The position numbers were made by a program, and so were the translations under genes. A stretch of 64,000 nucleotides of DNA, from NCBI GenBank assembly GCA_011033025.1, contig WFMF01000037.1, forward strand, positions 1 through 64,000, read 5' to 3'. The DNA is from Beroe forskalii (taxonomy: Eukaryota; Ctenophora; Nuda; Beroida; Beroidae). Positions 11,286 to 23,264 of this stretch are shown piece after piece; positions within the stretch are counted from its first letter, which is position 1; each line of letters opens with the position of its first letter. The notes under the pieces are model-generated. The model was not told where the DNA came from and did not search any database. It saw nothing but the letters and a program-made list of their open reading frames with translations.

Positions 11286-11890
11286 CGTGACATAGGATAC
11301 TCCTAATATATTGGGATGAGATGGGACATTCTCATGTAATGTTGTGGATGCAGGAGAGTGCATTCAATGCAGTGCTCTTCATTTGACACCAACTGCACAA
11401 ATGTGTCTGTGTGGGAAAGGGACCTCGGAAAACAAGATACACGGGACTGTACAAAGTGGTTAAAATCAGCGATGTCCAAGGTAGATTTTCGCCTGCTCGT
11501 TGGGGCAAATATCATACTTGATTGTTGGGTTGAAAAGCCGTTTTCAGTGACAACCGACGATGGGTTTTGTAAGATTATGATGCTAAAAAACCGTAGAGTA
11601 AAAATAAAATTTTTATAAAATTATGCTTCATTTTTTGATAAAATTAATTATGTGGAGGGGGTGGGTAGCACCGTTGATGAGAAGAAGTATGAAGTCCAAG
11701 TACGAACACATCAAAGATTTGGGAGAATTGAACTAAGGTGAGTTACTGTGTCAGAGTTAAATGATATCCATAGAGGAATGGAGGTCGTAGCTAGGTGGGA
11801 TGAGAAGGGAGAATGTTTGATCAGAGGTCAAGAAATATTTAACTGTCAGCATGAATCCTTAGACACAGTGGAAATCAGCTAAGAGTTGTA
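11286..11890 (+). pseudogene. Fragment of an unrecognised duplicated coding sequence
   Basis: Bases 11,308-11,480 resemble 13,425-13,560 and 13,061-13,142. The shared plus-strand reading includes YWDEMGHSH and QESAFNAVLFI, the latter ending at the same stop in both copies. Because the same peptide and stop are shared, the sequence may once have been a gene or transposon ORF. No family was recognised. The frame at 11,358-11,618 is in a different register and is probably spurious. Confidence 0.35.
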
Positions 11891-12340
11891 CGAAAAAGTG
11901 TGGATCATGCAGGGAAAAGTCTATCCAGACAAGTTCAAATTGAAAATAAAACTTCAAGAGTGTGTACGGTTTTTGAGAAACTTTACTTGTTTACTGTTGC
12001 TACCCTTCTAAGTAACTGTAAAAGGTGTTCAGATATAATCCACTTTAGCAAATCAAAAGAGGCCACAGAACTGGTGATTATGTTTTGATGACGTTTCCTG
12101 TAGTGGGCAAGATAACAAGGCCCTTTTTATATCAATATACCAAGATACTTGTAATGTGTCTGATAAAATGGGCATCAAGATAAATGGTGTAATTGGTGAC
12201 GGTAATTCAGACATCATTGATGTCCATAAAACCACTAGAAATGACAAACCCGAACTGAAACAATTTATCAGAAATTGTGGCTCGATTTTTAGAAAGAGCT
12301 AAGTTGAGACTTACTTTAATATTGATAAGAACTGGAAATG
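11891..12340. other. No gene; leads into repeat block R2
   Basis: No supported coding region. Bases 12,240-12,340 match 10,439-10,545, the tail of the Harbinger transposase remnant. Confidence 0.45.
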
Positions 12341-13050
12341 ATATTTGCTCGATCATTGCAGTTAATATAATAACTTAATAATAACACCACTGGACAGTGA
12401 TGATGTTTTCGAGTGCAATGGAATCTGCGAAAGTAAGAAAGAGAAGGAGCAGTTCCCAGCTGGATCCGCATCACTAAGTCTACAGCTAAGTCAGGAGCTC
12501 AACCTGTTCCAGAGAAGTGAACAGCAGACAGGTCAAAAAGTCCTGCGTAATCCAAACAGGTCGGCAAGAGGATCATAAGGGACCTACAGTGAGTAACCCC
12601 CCAAAAAATAGAGCCGCCGAGATCACGCACTTCGGAAAATAGAGGACTGAGAATAGGCTGGGGCAATCGGACAAGAGCTCCGAACTCCGTTTTGTGAATG
12701 AATTAGTAATTTAGTTACTCGTAATGTTGAGTATGGGCCTCAATCACAAACTTTAAATCAAATTCGTTGCACTTTCTAGAATCAGTATCATATTTGTTAC
12801 TATCAGTATTATTAATTTATCAGATATAACTTTCATTTATCACTGAGATTCAACACATCAATACCTTCAAGGTGATCAACATTAAGTGTTGTTGCACGTG
12901 TATCATACATTATCAATTCGGTGCGCGGCTTTGCTGCGCGCTGTGGAAGTCCTCCTATTCAGGAATCACCAGATTCCATAGCCCTAACACTATAGTCATA
13001 GCAATATCAGTGTGTAACACGGCACTATAGCCATAACACGACCCCAGCTA
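12340..13050. repeat. Direct repeat block R2 (Harbinger-associated)
   Basis: Second copy of 10,560-11,285 and closer to it than to the 4,936 copy. It suggests local duplication or two insertions of one element. Confidence 0.75.
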
Positions 13051-13600
13051 CTAACCACAACTGCACAAATGTGTCTGTGTGGGAGAGGGACCTCTGAAAA
13101 CATGATACACAGGACTGTACAAAGTGGTTAAAATCAGCGAATGTGCATTTTTCGTTGCATGATTTTGCAGATTTGCAGAAAACATGCCGTTTATGGTAAT
13201 AGGAATATAAGCAAGCGGATCACACGGATCTAAAATAGGGTCATATAGGAGTATGAAATGTCTGGAGCTGTTGTATTGGAGGGGGGTGTTACTAAGATAA
13301 CAGAAGTAGACCGTAGATCTAAGATTGAGATTCTCACACCAACTCGCTGTGGGATCCACATTCTTCGAACTGTAGAGGTTGGATGGCTGAATGGGATTGA
13401 AGTTGATTCAAACGTGGGAGTTTACTGGGATGAGATGGGACATTCTCATGAAATGTGGAAGCAGGAGAGTGCATTCAATGCAGTGCTCTTCATCTGACCC
13501 CAACCTCTACTAATGTGTCTAGGCTGTGTGGGAGAGGGACCTCTGAAAACAAGGTATACAGGATCAGAGCCAATTAGTGTTTACATTGTATATTGTATTT
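13051..13600 (+). pseudogene. Second copy of the unrecognised coding fragment
   Basis: A plus frame at 13,258-13,497 (79 residues, starting MSGAVVLEGGVTKITEVDRR) ends in WKQESAFNAVLFI, as in the copy near 11,345-11,385. Bases 13,061-13,142 separately repeat the 'aactgcacaaatgtgtctgt' segment of 11,393-11,476, so the locus is scrambled. No domain is recognised. Confidence 0.35.
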
Positions 13601-15640
13601 CACATAATAGCAGACAGTAGATTGTCGTATAATAAATTTTAGTGCATTTTAATTAATTAATTTAATTTCAATTATCTATTGATTTAGTTAAGATACGAAC
13701 CAAGTGATATGAATAAGTTGTATCAGTTGTATGTTGTAACCAAGAAAATACGATGTCAGGGAGGCCGAGAAAATACGATGTCAGGGAGTCTTTAATGTTA
13801 TGAAGAGTACGTCAGTTACGATCTGATAGCGGATCATTCGTGGTAACAACCTTATTCGATACCCATGTCGATTACGAGGTGGTTAGATCCCTAATTTGTT
13901 GCAAAGAGGGTATGGGTGAAAAGGTTTGCATGATTAGAGTATAGAAGATTATGATGTTGGCCTGGGACCCACCTCCCAGCGAAGCAGGGGGTGGGAGCGG
14001 GGTTACAATTCTCATGTAGGAGGTGCGGGTAGGGCTACAGTCACGTGATCATTTTCTCAAGCAGATAATCCATGATCATGATGATGGAACTTTACAATTC
14101 TGATGAAGGAGGTTGGAATTGTTGGAACTGGCGTGAAAAAGTGACGCAGATTATCAACCAACCTGCACGTCATCAACAAAGACCAAACCATACAAACTGG
14201 ATTTTTGGAAAGATACAGCGAAAAAGACCTATCTATTGATGAGGACCCTGTCATGACAAGCCCGGATCCTATTATACCAGCCCGGACCCTGGCATGAAGC
14301 AAAACAGGAGTCACAAGGACTTAATGAATGGTAAATTGAATATTTAGGATATCATTTGACCCGAATGAAGCAGCCGTCAGCTCGACTTCTCTTCATGATA
14401 ATTTATAATTATACGAGAACAAAGAAAAGAGGAAAACACAAATTCAAAATTACTTTCCCAAGGGAAACCAAAGTGGTCAACAAATGGAATATTTCTGTTG
14501 CTGAGCTGGCATGGAGCAATAACAACATAACAACATATCAGTGATAGTATATTGAGTTATTGTGCGCTGAACGTCTAATAATCGAAAATACTGAGATAAA
14601 GGCGCAACACCATATTCAATCATATGGAGATGCAAAAACTTGTTATAGTTTCTTAATACTTACCACGTACGTACATACCAATTCGTTCCGAATTTCTTCA
14701 GTCAAGTGCACACAGTTCAGCTGAACGAACATTTTAATTAAAAGTCGTTCAATTTAAAATAATCTGATTCACAATAATATATCAAAATTTCTTGTAAAAC
14801 TGGAAGACTATATCATCGAATTTCAAGATCAATTAAGAAACCAACAGCAAGCAAATGTAGGATGTTTGCGAGTTAAGACAACAAACAGTGCCAAAGCACT
14901 GCGTTGATTCAACGAATCGAAGAGCATGTTACGCCCACATACCAACTCTATGACGTTTCCGCCAATCAGCATCTTCTAATGGGGTTCGGGGCTGAACTTC
15001 AATGGAACATGCCACGAACTACCGACTAGTTAGGACATGTACCGCGGTATAGACCGATTATTTGGGGTTTAACTTAGACAAACATTACAACTATAAGAAT
15101 AACATGGTCAGTACAGAGGGTACTGTAAGATAACGATACTCTGAGATATGTAGGACAATAGTCAGTTTTTGGATACTTTTTGGCCAATCTCGGTCACCTT
15201 GATGATCAGTGTGAGTGGGTAATGCGAGCAGTGAGTTAGTACGTATGTTATGTCTAGAGAGAGCGAGGAGTGAGTGTGAGTGAGTAGTATGTGAGTAGGT
15301 TTTGGGTTGGATGTATGACGTTTTATCGCTGAGTAACACCTTTGATCGATAAAGTGATACTTGATTATTGATAAGCTCCGAGTTTACCTCCTCCATTCTT
15401 GAAGATAAATCAGCGCCACCCTCGGCCAAGATCTTAAATTGTGGTATCCCCAACCTCAATCCATCTCTGCGGAAGCCCCACCTCCCCACTTGATAACACT
15501 TAACATGGAACCTGCCGCCCAAGCTTTGGATAAGGAAGAAAGATGTTTTGTTTGGTTTTGTTTGATAAATTATTATTACTTGAGTTAATGTTTTTCAAAT
15601 TATAGTTTTATTATGCGTGTTTGAATACTCCTGCTGTGTA
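13600..15640. other. No recognisable gene
   Basis: A short direct repeat, 'aaaatacgatgtcaggga', occurs twice at 13,745-13,792. A minus frame at 15,091-15,522 (143 codons) has a low-complexity Ser/His/Thr-rich middle from GAGTGAG-type repeats near 15,215-15,300, and is not supported as a gene. Nothing else was recognised. Confidence 0.4.
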
Positions 15641-15676
15641 ATCAGGGACAGAAAGAATTGCAGAAAAAGGGGGAAG

Positions 15677-15784
15677 ATGGAAGTGGAAAAGGAAGTGATA
15701 TTCGTTGATTTGGATGTTGAAACAAACCCTGGCCCTAGTGAGAAGCTCATTGATTCAATTCTTGAGTCAGTAATTCACAATTAG
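15677..15784 (+). CDS. 35-codon frame with a 2A-like DVETNPGP motif
   Basis: The frame begins MEVEKEVIFVDL, continues DVETNPGP and ends 15 residues later. D(V/I)ExNPGP is the core of 2A ribosome-skipping peptides. In animals such peptides are known in several non-LTR retrotransposons and in some NLR-type immune genes. Usually a Gly precedes the core Asp; here it is Leu, which may weaken activity. The frame stays open upstream without a Met for some distance, so this may be an exon or the residue of a larger ORF. No downstream domain is visible, so its origin is unresolved. Confidence 0.4.
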   Translation: MEVEKEVIFVDLDVETNPGPSEKLIDSILESVIHN

Positions 15785-16034
15785 AAGAAGAAAAATTATG
15801 ATTAAATTGTGTATACAGTTACATATCTTAAGTATTGAATACTTACTTATTTAACATTATCGTAGTAACAATAAGTACTGACTACGGATTGTACCTAAAT
15901 GCCATTCAATACTTCATCTTGATTGATCAATTACCCTTCAATGACTAATTAGTTTCGATAAATAATCAATTCTGCAATTGCTACTTCATTTTCTTACTAT
16001 TAGTACTCAGTTATTAGTACTCAGCTGGGGTGCG

Positions 16035-16246
16035 CGGACAAAACACCACCCGGACAAAACCCCACCCGGACATAACCCCACCTTAGAGTTCACCAGTACC
16101 AGACAGGGACGCTTTCGTAATCCTGTGAAACAATTGTTACGGTTTAGGTTAGGACGTACGGTCGCAATGAACGTTCCCATCGCGCAATGGAATTGCTCTA
16201 AGGTGGGGTTATGTCCGGGTGGGTCTTTGTCTTGTGGGGTTTTGAG
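16035..16246. mobile_element. Foldback MITE with CCCGGACAAAACCCCA subrepeats
   Basis: The left end has tandem 'cccggacaaaaccccac' units, then 'acccggacataaccccacct'. The right end is the inverted copy, including an exact 25-base arm (16,064-16,088 against 16,197-16,221). The core is about 110 bases. No target duplication could be assigned with confidence. A non-autonomous, hairpin-forming element. Confidence 0.75.
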
Positions 16247-16729
16247 TTTACCATCCTCAGATTAACCACAGTTCATATTCCTAAGCTAAATATTTACAGT
16301 TCAACCAGTACCAGACATTTGGCAGACCTTTCGATGATCTTGCACGAAACATTAGAAGAGCTACAGCGCACAAAGAAAAAGTTGGAAGCTAAAGATTCTG
16401 TACGTTAAAAAGGAATTCGATGATAATTGATCACCTTATTGCTACCGATTATCAGGGTCTAATTACGCTTTGAACCTTTGAGTTTAGGGGAAGTGATTAA
16501 CCACAGTTCATTCCTAATTCTAAATTAATTACAGGTTATAACACAGTTACAAAACATCATCAGAACAAGGGACATGTACCTCAAGGTAGACTCTGACCTC
16601 ATGGAGACAGAGGACAGCCTAGGCCTCCCGTAGGAGGCAGTTTCGGTACAGAAATAAAAGGGGGAGGGGAAAGGCATGAGAGGAGATGCCAGCTGAACTA
16701 TGAAGTTTTACCTGAACTATGAAGTTTTA

Positions 16730-16895
16730 CCTTATAGATTCAATATTGAGGACAGAGGATACCTCTCGAACCGAAGCAAAACAGGAGTGACATAGAATTA
16801 TAGATTCAATATTGAGGACAGATATATCACTCGACTCGAGTGAAGATAAACGGTAGTGATTTAGAATAATAGATTCAATATTGAGGGTATCACTC
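16730..16895. repeat. Tandem repeat, period 65-67 bp, three units
   Basis: 'agattcaatattgagg' occurs at about 16,736, 16,801 and 16,868, with related sequence between. Non-coding. Confidence 0.8.
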
Positions 16896-16899
16896 ATCC

Positions 16900-17570
16900 C
16901 GAAGCTGTTCCTCTTGTCTTGAGCAATCCATATCGATGAGAAATTCATGTAAATGATGAAAAATCGATCGATCGATCTAGCTGCTTAAAACTGCCATGCG
17001 CGCTGCTTTAATGAATTAATTCGATTAAAAATGTGTGACATTGCGCCAAACCATCGAAAAGTACAAGCCCGCGCGTTCCTGTTTTAACATTGGCAGTGAA
17101 ATAGCCAATTGAAGAATTTATTTGACAAAACTTGAGGAAATCATGATGCTATGTTTTGATTTGGCTAAGTTTTCATTCAACCAAGCGAGAGATTCACCGT
17201 TCACTGCAATCGGATACATAAATTCACCGAATCTGTATGAATTCATGGCAATATTGAAGCTGCACCCTATGAATATCTAAGATTATTGCGAATCTTAAAA
17301 TCAATGACAAAATGTCCATGCTAAGACACATTTTCTGGCCCAACCGAGGGCCGAAACTTCCATTTACTTCATATCTTGATCCCTTGATCATATTCCCATC
17401 CTTCCTTGCTCTGAATTACTATTCAGCACGTGCAAACTCCCGTTGCTAGGCGACGTAAATTTCAAAATTGTACAATCCGCCCACGCGGTCTCAATTCTCG
17501 TTACAACACACATCTTACGTCGCTAATTTGTACTTTGATCGAATCGATTTTCGAAAATTCTCTCAACAAT
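16900..17570 (+). promoter_or_regulatory. Upstream region of the small membrane-protein gene, with X-box-like site
   Basis: Bases 17,185-17,455 match 21,024-21,290 at high identity, far more than the surrounding sequence. Both copies hold an E-box CACGTG (17,427-17,432) and GTTGCTAGGCGAC (17,442-17,454). The latter fits the RFX X-box pattern RYYNYY-N-RRNRAC with a one-base spacer. X-boxes in animals mark ciliary and other RFX targets. The regulatory reading is inference. Alternatively the conserved block is a 5' exon. Confidence 0.35.
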
Positions 17571-17574
17571 CGAG

Positions 17575-18422
17575 ATGATGACGGTGGCAGAACTTATTCT
17601 GCTAACGTTAATGGTAGTGGCACTGACATATGTCAGTGTCACATTACGAAGAATTCTGATGGCGCTACGTCAGAAGCCAGAGGAGGGGAAAAGCGGAGAA
17701 GAAAGCTCGATGAAGATTGGCCGCGATAAAGACGCCCTCAAAATGAAGAAAATAATCAAACGGATGGAGGAAGAGGAACAAGCGGACATCGGGGACCTGG
17801 AAACACCATTCCAGACCCTGATTCTCAGTGACACGGAGCTGTCTAGGACAGGAAGCCAAGATCTGCTGAAAGAGGCGACTTTCAGCCTCCCGCCGTTTGA
17901 GTTCAATGACTTCGTCATTGAAGTGCCGGATGACTTGGTGGGTTTAATTTGTTATCATATTATTATTATTAAAATAATAAGTCAAAGCGGCATATTAAAC
18001 ATGCCTCCATCAATTCGAAATTTTGAGTATTACATAACAAATTTAAATTCGGAGACACTCGAAATGAAAGGTCGCCATTGACATCAAACCTCTCTTTACA
18101 GGAACCGGGCGAAGTCTTGGACGATGCTTCGGTGGCAGACTCCGTGTCAACGATGGGGACAAGAAGGCTATTTATGGTAAGCCGAAATCTTTAAAATTTC
18201 TTTTCACTATTCAGTGTTATCAAACAGATACATGTGCAGTAGTGTACTGTGTATGGCTTTTACTTGATGAATTTAATCAGGGTTTCCAATTCAAGAAAAT
18301 AAATAAATGGATTAACACATTCAACAGGTTTCCTTATTAATGAACCTGACTTTCAGGAGCTAGATGACAGTGAGGAAGAAGCTACTACGCCTCCAGCTGA
18401 CTGGATAGCCTTCTTTCCCTGA
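17575..18422 (+). CDS. Small three-exon gene, single membrane segment, acidic tail
   Basis: Predicted exons are 17,575-17,937, 18,102-18,176 and 18,357-18,422. Both introns are GT-AG and phase 0. The donors are TTG|GTGGGT and ATG|GTAAGC, with acceptors CTTTACAG and GACTTTCAG. The spliced product is about 167 residues. Residues 4-24 (AELILLTLMVVALTYVSVTL) form one membrane helix, followed by a basic then charged region (KMKKIIKRMEEEEQADIGDL) and an acidic C-terminus ending PPADWIAFFP. The last exon is conserved in the partial copy at 21,620-21,679 (PADWTAFFP), which supports it as coding. No family was recognised. A signal-anchored small membrane protein is the simplest reading; function unknown. 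Confidence 0.6.
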
Positions 18423-18439
18423 TCAGAAGTGTCACCTAC

Positions 18440-18800
18440 CAAGATCTTAGATTTTATTCACCGCATTGAAATTTTATTTATCACCATACCTGTGATTTTA
18501 TACACCTTTTAAGTAATTTTATTTAACTACTATCGTTATTTTATTCACCATTTCTGTATTTTATTCACCATTTCTGTATTTTATTCACCATTTTTGTATT
18601 TTATTTACCATTTCAGTAACTTTATTCACCATTTCAGCAACTTAATTCACCATTTCAGTTACTTTAATTTACCAGTATTAATATTATCATTTTAATCGCC
18701 ATTTCAGTATTTTATTCACCACTTTAAGTAACTTTAGTTTAACAACTCTGTGATTCTAATCACCACTATTTGTAATTTTAATTACTGTGGTCTGCCGAAT
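18440..18800. repeat. AT-rich degenerate tandem repeat, ~20-22 bp unit
   Basis: Many variants of 'ttttattcaccatttctgta' follow the stop codon of the small gene. A shorter array of the same type follows the partial copy at 21,725-21,930, so the array predates the duplication. Confidence 0.75.
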
Positions 18801-19425
18801 CTACAACAAATTGCCTATGTGCTTCTTATATTTTTGAATTGAATTTTTTCTAATTGTTTTATTCATTTCAAAATGTCGTTTTCCTTGTCTCGAGTATCTT
18901 AATAATGCGAAGACTAAGGAAAAATCATGCCACGAAAAAACTTAATCCTGGCCATCCTAGATACATGCAAAATCCTTTTCAAAATATGCAGTTTTGAGAT
19001 TTTTCCAACTCCCAAGACAAAAATGCATAAAATTACTTGAATTCTGTCTTTATTTTAGAAACGAATGTGCATTTTTAAAAATAAAATTGTGCATTTTTTG
19101 TGTTTATCGATTTTCCATATCAAGGGATTCTTGTTTCTTGTCAGTAGCTGTGAAAATTAAAGTGCATGTTTTAAGCACTGAAATGAAAATTATGCATGTT
19201 TCAATTATGCACGTTTCAAATCTCATTTGTATTACAAAAAAATAGTAATTGTATTCATAGAAATTGTACGTTGAATAAAATTACGATATTATGCATAATA
19301 TTAAATTATCCCCAGATCCCAATTTACTGGATTTAATATTCATCTCTAGAAATTTTAACTACATTTCATTTACTAACTAGGTACCTTGATCTTAAATTAC
19401 GCTGAAATAAAGAAATAAGAGTTAT
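18800..19425. other. No recognisable gene
   Basis: AT-rich sequence, with only a low-complexity short frame. Confidence 0.4.
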
Positions 19426-19427
19426 AT

Positions 19428-19750
19428 AATCCTATTGAGGCGACAATTTTATTCATAGAAAACATCTGGCTTCTGGGGGCTGCCGCCCCCAGACCCCGGC
19501 TTCACATGTTATCAATCAACTCAAGTTAAAGGACAGAAAGAGTTAAAATCCTATTTAGGCGACAATTTTATTTATAGAAAACGTCAGCTGGGGCTGCCGC
19601 CCCCAGACCCCCTCGCTTCACATGTTATCAATGGACTCAACTAACAGGACAGAATTAAGAGTTAAAATCCTATTGAGGCGGCAAATTTATTTATAGAAAA
19701 CGTCTGGCTTCTGGGGCTGCCGCCCCAGGCCCCTGCCCCACTTATTAGAA
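19428..19750. repeat. Tandem repeat, period ~119 bp, three units
   Basis: Units start near 19,430, 19,549 and 19,668 with 'tcctattgaggcgacaa'. Each contains the hairpin GGGGCTGCCGCCCC and 'cttcacatgttatcaat' (lost in the last unit). Confidence 0.85.
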
Positions 19751-20740
19751 AACAACCCAACATGCAGGGAGCTTTTAGGATGCTACTGAGAGGAAATTTT
19801 GAAATTTGATGTCGTGAAACTGTGAATAATTTAATTTGTTGTAGGTATATGAAATCAGAAATTGCCTAGGCAAAAAATATGCAGTTTTGTGATTTCAAAC
19901 TCAGGATACATGCAAAAAAATATTTTTTCGAGGTATGGGAAAAATTTTGAGTGATTTGATGATTGTAACTCTAAAATTTTCTGTTATGCAAATGAGAATT
20001 ACCCACATTTGAAATCCCTCAAAAAACCAGGGGAGTATCAGTGTCCGTTTTTTCTTTTTCCCTGGAAAAAACGGACACCCCATACGTGGAATTTCCAATT
20101 TAAATTCCGGTATTTGAATGAGATCCGTCTCACTCACACAGTGTCACAGTGAAACAGCTGGACCAAGGACTGCAGTAGGAGGCTTTATTGATAGCAGGTG
20201 ATAGTCACCACTAGACAAATTTAGACAATCATAAAATTATGTCTAGAAATTTAATACACCAATATATTTTTAACTGATATTATTCCAAGTTATTCAATAT
20301 CGTAAACATGGAAGGGGATATTGGAAAAGATCAGTGATGGTGTAAGTGATTTAAAATCATTTCTGAATCCCAGTATCAGTTAAAGGGCGAGACTCAAAGC
20401 ATTATCTATTGGAATCCCTGAGGAATATCTAGTTATTCCCTTACTAACCGTAACAAGTTATCTAATGGGTGTGACCTCCAAAGAGTTCTTTAAGGCACAT
20501 AAAAATCACTTCAGAATCCTTACTTTTTCCTGAACCTGTTCATATGAGATCTATTTTTAAAGTACAATCTCCGGGCATTGAATGGGGAGAAACGAACTCC
20601 AACCCAAGATTTTTACCCACCAGGCAGCCTACCTCTACCACCAACTGTGGTGGTAACTGAACTGATCGAAAATCAGGAAAAATCCGATGTCTATTATATC
20701 TCTGATACAGAATGAATTTATTTCTTTGTTCTGATACTGA
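19750..20740. other. No gene; one strong hairpin at 20,041-20,078
   Basis: GTGTCCGTTTTTTC and its exact inverse GAAAAAACGGACAC are separated by ten bases, a 14-bp stem. Otherwise no structure was recognised. Confidence 0.5.
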
Positions 20741-20754
20741 TAGTGATTAAGTGA

Positions 20755-22595
20755 TAGCAACAAGAAGCCAGGGCCGGGATTTGAACGTGTTAACCGGGGC
20801 CGGGATTTTAAAAACAAATTAACCGGGAACGGGGAGAAATCGCAAATCCCATCTTTATCCGGGGCCGGGATCCCGGCTGACCGCTGGTTTAATTACAAGT
20901 TATATTGTTTATTTCACGTTGCGACTGACTGACTGAGTAACACTCGTGATAATTTGAGACAATCTCGAGTGAAGAACTTATTATGTACGAAATAAGACGG
21001 AAGAAGAAAGATCAACCAAAGAACCAAGAGAGCGATTCACCGTTCTCTGTAATCGGATACATAAATTCGCAGAATGTGTATGAATTCATGGCAATATTGA
21101 AGCTGCACCCCAAGATTATTACGAATCATAAAATCAATGACAAAATGCCCATGCTAAGACACATTTTCTGGCCCAACCGAGGGCCGAAACTTCCATTTAC
21201 TTCATATCTTGATCCCTTGATCCTATTTCCGCCCTTCCTTGCTCTGAATTACCATTCAGCACGTGCAAACTCCCGTTGCTAGGCGACGTATCATTTCTCG
21301 TTACAACACACAGTTTACGTTGACAGTTTCTCCTTATCGAATATCGAAAATACGGTCAACAATCAAAATGCTGACGGTGGCAGAACATCTTCTGCTAACG
21401 CCGATTTTTTGATAATTTATTTTCACTTAACAGTATGATCGACATTCGACATCCACCAGGTTAAATAGTTAAAAAATGTTAAAACAGATACATGAGCATC
21501 GTGCAGTACTGTATGACTTATACTTGATGAACTTTAAATATCATCAGTTTTTCCAATTCAAGGAATTAAAGAAATTGATGAACAAATTCAACAGGTTTCC
21601 TAATGAACCTGACTTTCAGGAGGACAGTGAGGTAGACGCTACAACGTCTCCAGCTGATTGGACAGCCTTCTTCCCCTAATCAGAACACCCGAGGAACACG
21701 GAGTGTCACCTACCAAGATCTCAGACTTTATTTAACAACATTGTAACTTTGTAATTTTATTTATCACCATTTCAGTAATTCTATCCACCTGTTAAGCAAT
21801 TTTATTTAACCAATATTTCAGTTTTATCGTATCGTCATTCCACTTTTTTATTCACCTTTGCAGTACCTTTAATTTACCAATATTTCAGTTCTATCGTTAT
21901 TTAATTATTTTATTCACCCTTTCAGTAACTTAATAATAATGATAATTGAAATTTAGATACACCGCTTTTAAGAAAAAACTTATAATCAGCAGTGTAAAAC
22001 CAACTCAAGCCAAAAATATTCTACTAAAAGGTGTTAATAATAACTGAAAAAGTGCTTACACTTGAAAAACTGGATATTAAGGAAGCAAAAACTAAACTAA
22101 GATAATAACTAGATTAAGATAATTTATCAACATCGTAATTTTAATCGTCATTCATTACACCATACACGTTGTTTTATTTCTAGGCGGATGTCAATTAGCG
22201 ATGTACAGGGTGCTACTACTAAAAGACTTAAATCATCAAACCAGGACAATTCACGATGGAATTGTCAAATAAAAGACTAAATTATGATATAAGGTAAAAT
22301 CTCGGGCTAAAATGTTACAAACTTACAAAAAGCCGGGGCCAGGATTGGGACTTGCCGGGAATTTTAAAGACAAATTAACCAGGACCGGGGAGAAATCGCA
22401 AATCCCAGCTGTATCCCGGTCGACCACTAGTTTTATTTCAGGTCATATTTTTTATTTCACGTTGGGACTAACTGACTGACTTGACTGAGCAGCACTCGTG
22501 ATGATTTGAGACAATCTCGAGTGAAGAACTTAATATTATGTACGAAATAAGACAGAAGAAGAAAGATCACCATTCACCGTGTAGAGGGCTTACCA
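20755..22595 (+). pseudogene. Partly deleted duplicate of the 17.1-18.8 kb gene
   Basis: Upstream block 21,024-21,290 matches 17,185-17,455. The start region (21,368-21,412, MLTVAEHLLLTPIF then stop) matches the first codons of the intact copy. Bases 21,485-21,679 match the second intron and last exon (21,620-21,679). Most of exon 1 and all of exon 2 are missing. Intron sequence is retained, so this is a DNA duplication and not a retrocopy. It lies between two ~250-bp direct repeats (20,765-21,020 and 22,330-22,590) rich in 'ccggggccggga'-like sequence. An open frame at 20,983-21,282 (99 residues) covers the conserved upstream block and raises the possibility that this block is coding. Confidence 0.6.
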
Positions 22596-22599
22596 TCCG

Positions 22600-23175
22600 G
22601 TGACAACATTAAACTATTAAATCATAACGGCTCTGTTACATGATCAATGCAACAGCCAATTAGTGAATTGATACGAGAGAATTGATAATCAATATACGAC
22701 ATAATTATTAATTAACATACGAGTGAAGACGGGCGAAGAAAGCATCATGAGAGTTGAGACTGAAGAGATGAAAGGAAATCGGACGAGGATTTAGAAGAAC
22801 AGACAATAAATAGAGTTACTCCATAGATAGGCGCGATATTATGGTAACAGTTGCTCAATGAGGTTTTCAGGAAGAAGAAACGTCAAGAAGTCAAGAAGTC
22901 AAGACGTTTGTTCCGTCTGCACTCTGCAAACATGCTGACTATTTAAGCATTTTCATTCTCAGCTACGAATTTTCATTCTTTGTTACGTTGCGCGTCCTAT
23001 CTCAGTTATCTGTCCTACAAGCATTGCGTTCACAGCATCAGCTATGTGGATTGCGAATACCAAAAGATTCACTCATTTAGATATTATTCAGAGCACCGAG
23101 ACATTTTAAAAGGGTAGAATGGTTCAACCTAGAGACCCCTAACTGAAAAAGAGATTCCACGAAACACGGAAGATG
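22600..23175. other. No recognisable gene
   Basis: AT-rich sequence with a short run of 'aagtcaag' repeats near 22,883-22,905. Confidence 0.4.
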
Positions 23176-23177
23176 TT

Positions 23178-23263
23178 GACTTTGCATTTGGCGCCGATAG
23201 ACGCTGATGAGAGCTGATCGGCGACACCGCCGACCAGCACTGATCGGCGCCGATTGCAAAGTC
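23178..23263. mobile_element. Short palindromic element (86 bp)
   Basis: Ends GACTTTGCA and TGCAAAGTC are exact inverses; inward of each lies a GGCGCCGAT / ATCGGCGCC pair. GC-rich against an AT-rich background. It looks like a minimal foldback MITE. Confidence 0.6.
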
Positions 23264-23264
23264 A

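Noticed and set aside
15091-15522. 143-codon minus-strand frame
   Set aside because: The middle is low-complexity from a short GAGTGAGTG-type repeat. No splice sites or domain support it.
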